Source of the DNA: Alphaproteobacteria bacterium
GTDB taxonomy: Bacteria; Pseudomonadota; Alphaproteobacteria; DAOWDM01
NCBI GenBank assembly: GCA_030639035.1
Contig: DAOWDM010000153.1
Span: 1-8,679, forward strand
Length of the DNA: 8,679 bases
Direction: 5' to 3'
Positions within the stretch are counted from its first letter, which is position 1; each line of letters begins with the position of its first letter. Shown here in pieces: positions 6,257-8,679 of the stretch. The position numbers and the translations under genes were made by a program. The notes below the pieces were generated by a model, which had not been told where the DNA came from, made no database searches, and saw only the letters and a program-made list of their open reading frames with translations.

Positions 6257-6279
6257 TGTTAAGACTGCTTTCGTAAGAA

Positions 6280-6660
6280 TTATTTTTCCCAAATATCTTG
6301 TATAGTATCTGCAAGTGCCATAGGATCAAAAGGCTTGAAAATTACATCTTTCACGCCCATTTTTCTGTATTCAAGAACTTCATGAGGCTGAATTTTAGCT
6401 GTCATAAAGATTACTGGCACTTGTGCCATCTGTGGAATTTTATGTATTTCCTGTAAAGTATCAGGACCATTCAACCCAGGCATCATAACGTCAAGAATAA
6501 CAAGGTCTGGCTTAAAAGCTACGATACAATCAAGAGCTTTTTTCCCAGAAGAACATAGTTTAACAGTAAAACCTCCAACCTCTTCAAGGGCAAGCTTTAC
6601 TACCTTTTGTATATCTAGGTCATCTTCTACATATAGAATTTTTTTCAGAGTTTTGCTCAT
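6280..6660 (-). CDS. Single-domain response regulator (CheY-like receiver)
   Basis: The 126-residue protein is one receiver domain with no output domain. Acidic pocket residues are Glu12-Asp13-Asp14, the phospho-acceptor is Asp57 in VILDVMMPG, the switch residue is Thr87, and the conserved Lys109-Pro is present, so it should be phosphorylatable. Such proteins act by protein contact or as phosphate carriers or sinks in phosphorelays. The start is the ATG at 6660: AAGGA (complement of 6669-6673) lies eight bases upstream, inside the end of the kinase gene. Only one base separates this ATG from the kinase stop, so translation is likely coupled. A longer reading from 6684 would skip this good ribosome site and is rejected. 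The Hpt-containing cyclase gene follows 23 bases downstream. Between kinase and Hpt protein, a shuttle or competing acceptor role is the likeliest guess. Confidence 0.92.
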   Translation of the reverse strand: MSKTLKKILYVEDDLDIQKVVKLALEEVGGFTVKLCSSGKKALDCIVAFKPDLVILDVMMPGLNGPDTLQEIHKIPQMAQVPVIFMTAKIQPHEVLEYRKMGVKDVIFKPFDPMALADTIQDIWEK

Positions 6661-6661
6661 T

Positions 6662-8679
6662 TCAATTATCCTTATCAGATTCATTTTTCTTTTTAGATAA
6701 AATAGTTTTAATTGTATTCAACAATTCACCCTCCTTGATTTTTGATTTAATCATAACTGCAGCTACTTCTTCGGTTATTTTCTCATCATCTTCCATAGAA
6801 GAAAAGATTACGATAGGTGTTTGTTTGTTTTCTTTTTGTAAATATGGAAACAGGTTTATTCCTGAGCCATCAGGAAGCAGTATATCAAGAAGCACTAAGT
6901 CATAAGAAATTAGAGATAGCTTTGCCTTTGCTTCTTCAAATGTCGCTGCAATATGAACATTAGCGACATCGCTTAAAAGTAGAGTTACAACTTCTGTTAA
7001 GGACAAGTCGTCCTCAACGTAAAGAATTTTTGCTTTTTCAGAAGAAGCTTTTTTCGTCATCTTTATAGCGGCTTCAAGGCGTTTTTGATTAATCGGTTTT
7101 GGTAGCCAGTCAAAAATATCTAAAGTTCCGCCTTCAAGATTGCAATTGTCTTTTGTAGTTGCAGAAATGATTACAACAGGAAGCTCTTTTGTTTCAGGTT
7201 TTCCTCGCAGCTCTTGAAGCAAAGAAAGACCGCTTTGTCCTGGCAATGATAAATCAAGCGTCATTGCAGTATATTTCTTTTTAGAAAGCATTTCTTTTGC
7301 TTCTTCTGCATTTTCTGCAATATCACTCTCATGACCAAAACCTGCGATTATTTCTTTTAAAAGTCTCGAGACAATATCGTTATCCTCACAAATAAGAATA
7401 CGGTCTTTTTCAGGGACTATCTGTTCTATTTCAGGCAAACGAAAATAAAAAGAAGTTCCTCTCTCTGTTACTTCTTCATCTGTTTCTGTAGTAAAACTTA
7501 TTTGCCCATTCATTTTTTCAACAAGAGTTTTACAAATTGAAAGCCCAAGACCAGAACCTTCCTGCTTGCGAGTATCTGATGTATCTGCTTGAGAGAATTT
7601 TTTAAAAAGATGTTCTTTGAATTCAGCAGGAATGCCTGAACCATAGTCGGTAACGGTTACCTGAACCTGTTCTTCAAATCGGGTAATACGAATTTCCACA
7701 GGCTTGTTTTTAGGAGAAAATTTTATTGCATTAGCGATTAGGTTATTTATTACCTGAGCAAGACGACCAGCATCAACAGAAACCACTATTTTTTCTACTA
7801 ATGGTTTTTTAAAGACAAGCTGAATATTGTATTTATCAGCGTAGCCCTTGCTGTCTTGAATAGTTCGACCTACTAACTCAACAAGGTTATGTTCTTTTAT
7901 ATCAAAGGAAATTCTGCCAGATTCAATTTTTTCTATGTCAAGAATATCATTTATAAGACGGACAAGACGCTCACTGTTTCTATAGGCAATCTTAACCAAT
8001 GATGATGCTTTTTTAGGCAAAGTTTCACCAACGCCACCCTTTAGCAAACCAAGAGAACCCTGTATAGAAGTAAGAGGCGTTCTGAGCTCATGGCTTACAA
8101 CAGACACGAATTCACTTTTCATGTCCTCTGCTTTTCTTTCTTTTGTTACATCTCGGACAATCCAAGATAAAATTCTTTCATTTGCAATTATATATTCACT
8201 AATGTCTATTTCAACAGGAAATATCGAACCGTCTTTTCTTTGTCCGAAAACTTCATTATTTTCGCTGTGTTTATTATATTTATGTTTTTGTATTTTGTTG
8301 TTAACGAGATGTTGAAAATACTCTTTGATGCTTCCTTTGTTTTTGTTTTTTAGCAAATTATTTATATTTAATGGTTCTTCATCTTCAAACATAAGCTTGG
8401 CGGCATTATTTGCTGTTATTATTTCACCATCAAAATCAGTCGTAAACATAGCAATACGCTTGCTGCTAGTAATCGCATTAAGCAGCATGCTGTGTCTTTT
8501 TTCTTTTTTGTATGTTTGTATGTAATTGAGATAAAGACCTATATATATCACTAGATAAGTGAAAAATTTAAGAAAATTAGCAATGTTGAAATGATTATCA
8601 AAAAGTATGGTAGAACCGAAAATTATATGGATTTGTGCAGCAATTGCTGGAATAATGCTGATTATTAGTGCATACGAAA
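6662..8679 (-). CDS. Membrane hybrid histidine kinase, PAS-HisKA-HATPase-REC-REC, 5' end beyond the window
   Basis: This sensor kinase autophosphorylates and passes phosphate to receivers. The frame stays open for 42 codons upstream of the GTG at 8551 and runs off the right edge, so that GTG is not the true start. The upstream part holds two hydrophobic segments (about 8620-8677 and 8515-8575), around a motif DNHFNIANFLKFF that I associate with the end of a multi-helix membrane domain in some sensor kinases. Numbering from 8551: PAS covers about 22-140; the HisKA H-box is SHELRTP with His154; the N-box region has Asn270 and Asn274; G1 is DYGSGIP (302-308); G2 is GSGLGLS (332-338). Receiver 1 has Asp433, Ser463 and Lys485-Pro. 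Receiver 2 has Asp556, Ser584/585 and Lys602 followed by Ser rather than the usual Pro. It leads the operon visible here. The signal is unknown. Confidence 0.93.
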   Translation of the reverse strand, partial: SYALIISIIPAIAAQIHIIFGSTILFDNHFNIANFLKFFTYLVIYIGLYLNYIQTYKKEKRHSMLLNAITSSKRIAMFTTDFDGEIITANNAAKLMFEDEEPLNINNLLKNKNKGSIKEYFQHLVNNKIQKHKYNKHSENNEVFGQRKDGSIFPVEIDISEYIIANERILSWIVRDVTKERKAEDMKSEFVSVVSHELRTPLTSIQGSLGLLKGGVGETLPKKASSLVKIAYRNSERLVRLINDILDIEKIESGRISFDIKEHNLVELVGRTIQDSKGYADKYNIQLVFKKPLVEKIVVSVDAGRLAQVINNLIANAIKFSPKNKPVEIRITRFEEQVQVTVTDYGSGIPAEFKEHLFKKFSQADTSDTRKQEGSGLGLSICKTLVEKMNGQISFTTETDEEVTERGTSFYFRLPEIEQIVPEKDRILICEDNDIVSRLLKEIIAGFGHESDIAENAEEAKEMLSKKKYTAMTLDLSLPGQSGLSLLQELRGKPETKELPVVIISATTKDNCNLEGGTLDIFDWLPKPINQKRLEAAIKMTKKASSEKAKILYVEDDLSLTEVVTLLLSDVANVHIAATFEEAKAKLSLISYDLVLLDILLPDGSGINLFPYLQKENKQTPIVIFSSMEDDEKITEEVAAVMIKSKIKEGELLNTIKTILSKKKNESDKDN
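6669..6673 (-). promoter_or_regulatory. Ribosome binding site that fixes the receiver start
   Basis: AAGGA on the minus strand lies eight bases before the ATG at 6660, within the last codons of the hybrid kinase. Its position selects the 126-residue reading of the receiver over the longer one. Confidence 0.7.

Noticed and set aside
6745..6757. Degenerate second receiver in the hybrid kinase (Lys-Ser instead of Lys-Pro)
   Set aside because: The phospho-acceptor Asp556 and Lys602 are present. Loss of only the following proline occurs in functional receivers, so I do not call it inactive.
1..8679. Mobile element, CRISPR array or defence system
   Set aside because: No transposase, integrase, terminal repeats, repeat-spacer array or known defence-protein motifs were seen on either strand.

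Overview
The window looks like chromosomal DNA of an AT-rich, Gram-negative, probably proteobacterial organism. The Gram-negative call rests on an outer-membrane secretin lipoprotein, a sigma-54 activator and a phosphorelay feeding a diguanylate cyclase. The cold-shock protein and the MshL-like secretin recall proteobacterial (alpha- or delta-like) relatives, but the genus cannot be named from sequence alone. There is no sign of a plasmid, phage, IS element, CRISPR array, rRNA or tRNA.

Layout. Positions 1-132 are non-coding, with two related small palindromes; the second resembles a plus-strand terminator. Positions 133-1868 (minus) encode what reads as one fused protein: a thioredoxin-type ArsC/low-molecular-weight phosphatase domain, a cysteine-rich PAS domain, a sigma-54 AAA+ domain and a Fis-type HTH. 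It is split by a one-base frame discontinuity within about 1648-1668. Positions 1869-2212 are a divergent intergenic region with several dyads, leading to a plus-strand cold-shock protein gene (2213-2419) with a terminator behind it. Positions 2420-2743 are non-coding. From 2744 to the right edge everything is on the minus strand. In transcription order it holds a membrane hybrid histidine kinase (start outside the window), a single-domain receiver, an Hpt-REC-REC-GGDEF diguanylate cyclase, and an MshL/PilQ-type secretin lipoprotein.

How the genes fit together. The kinase, receiver and cyclase are tightly spaced and carry all parts of a multistep phosphorelay: one HisKA/HATPase, five receivers and one Hpt. 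The visible end point is cyclic-di-GMP synthesis. The secretin follows after 96 nt with its own promoter-like sequence, whose -35 box lies in a 31-bp dyad. A link between c-di-GMP signalling and a type IV pilus or related secretion pore is therefore plausible, but it is inferred from position. The most unusual object is the frame-split ArsC-sigma-54 activator fusion. Its catalytic cysteines are all retained, but only if the two reading frames are joined.
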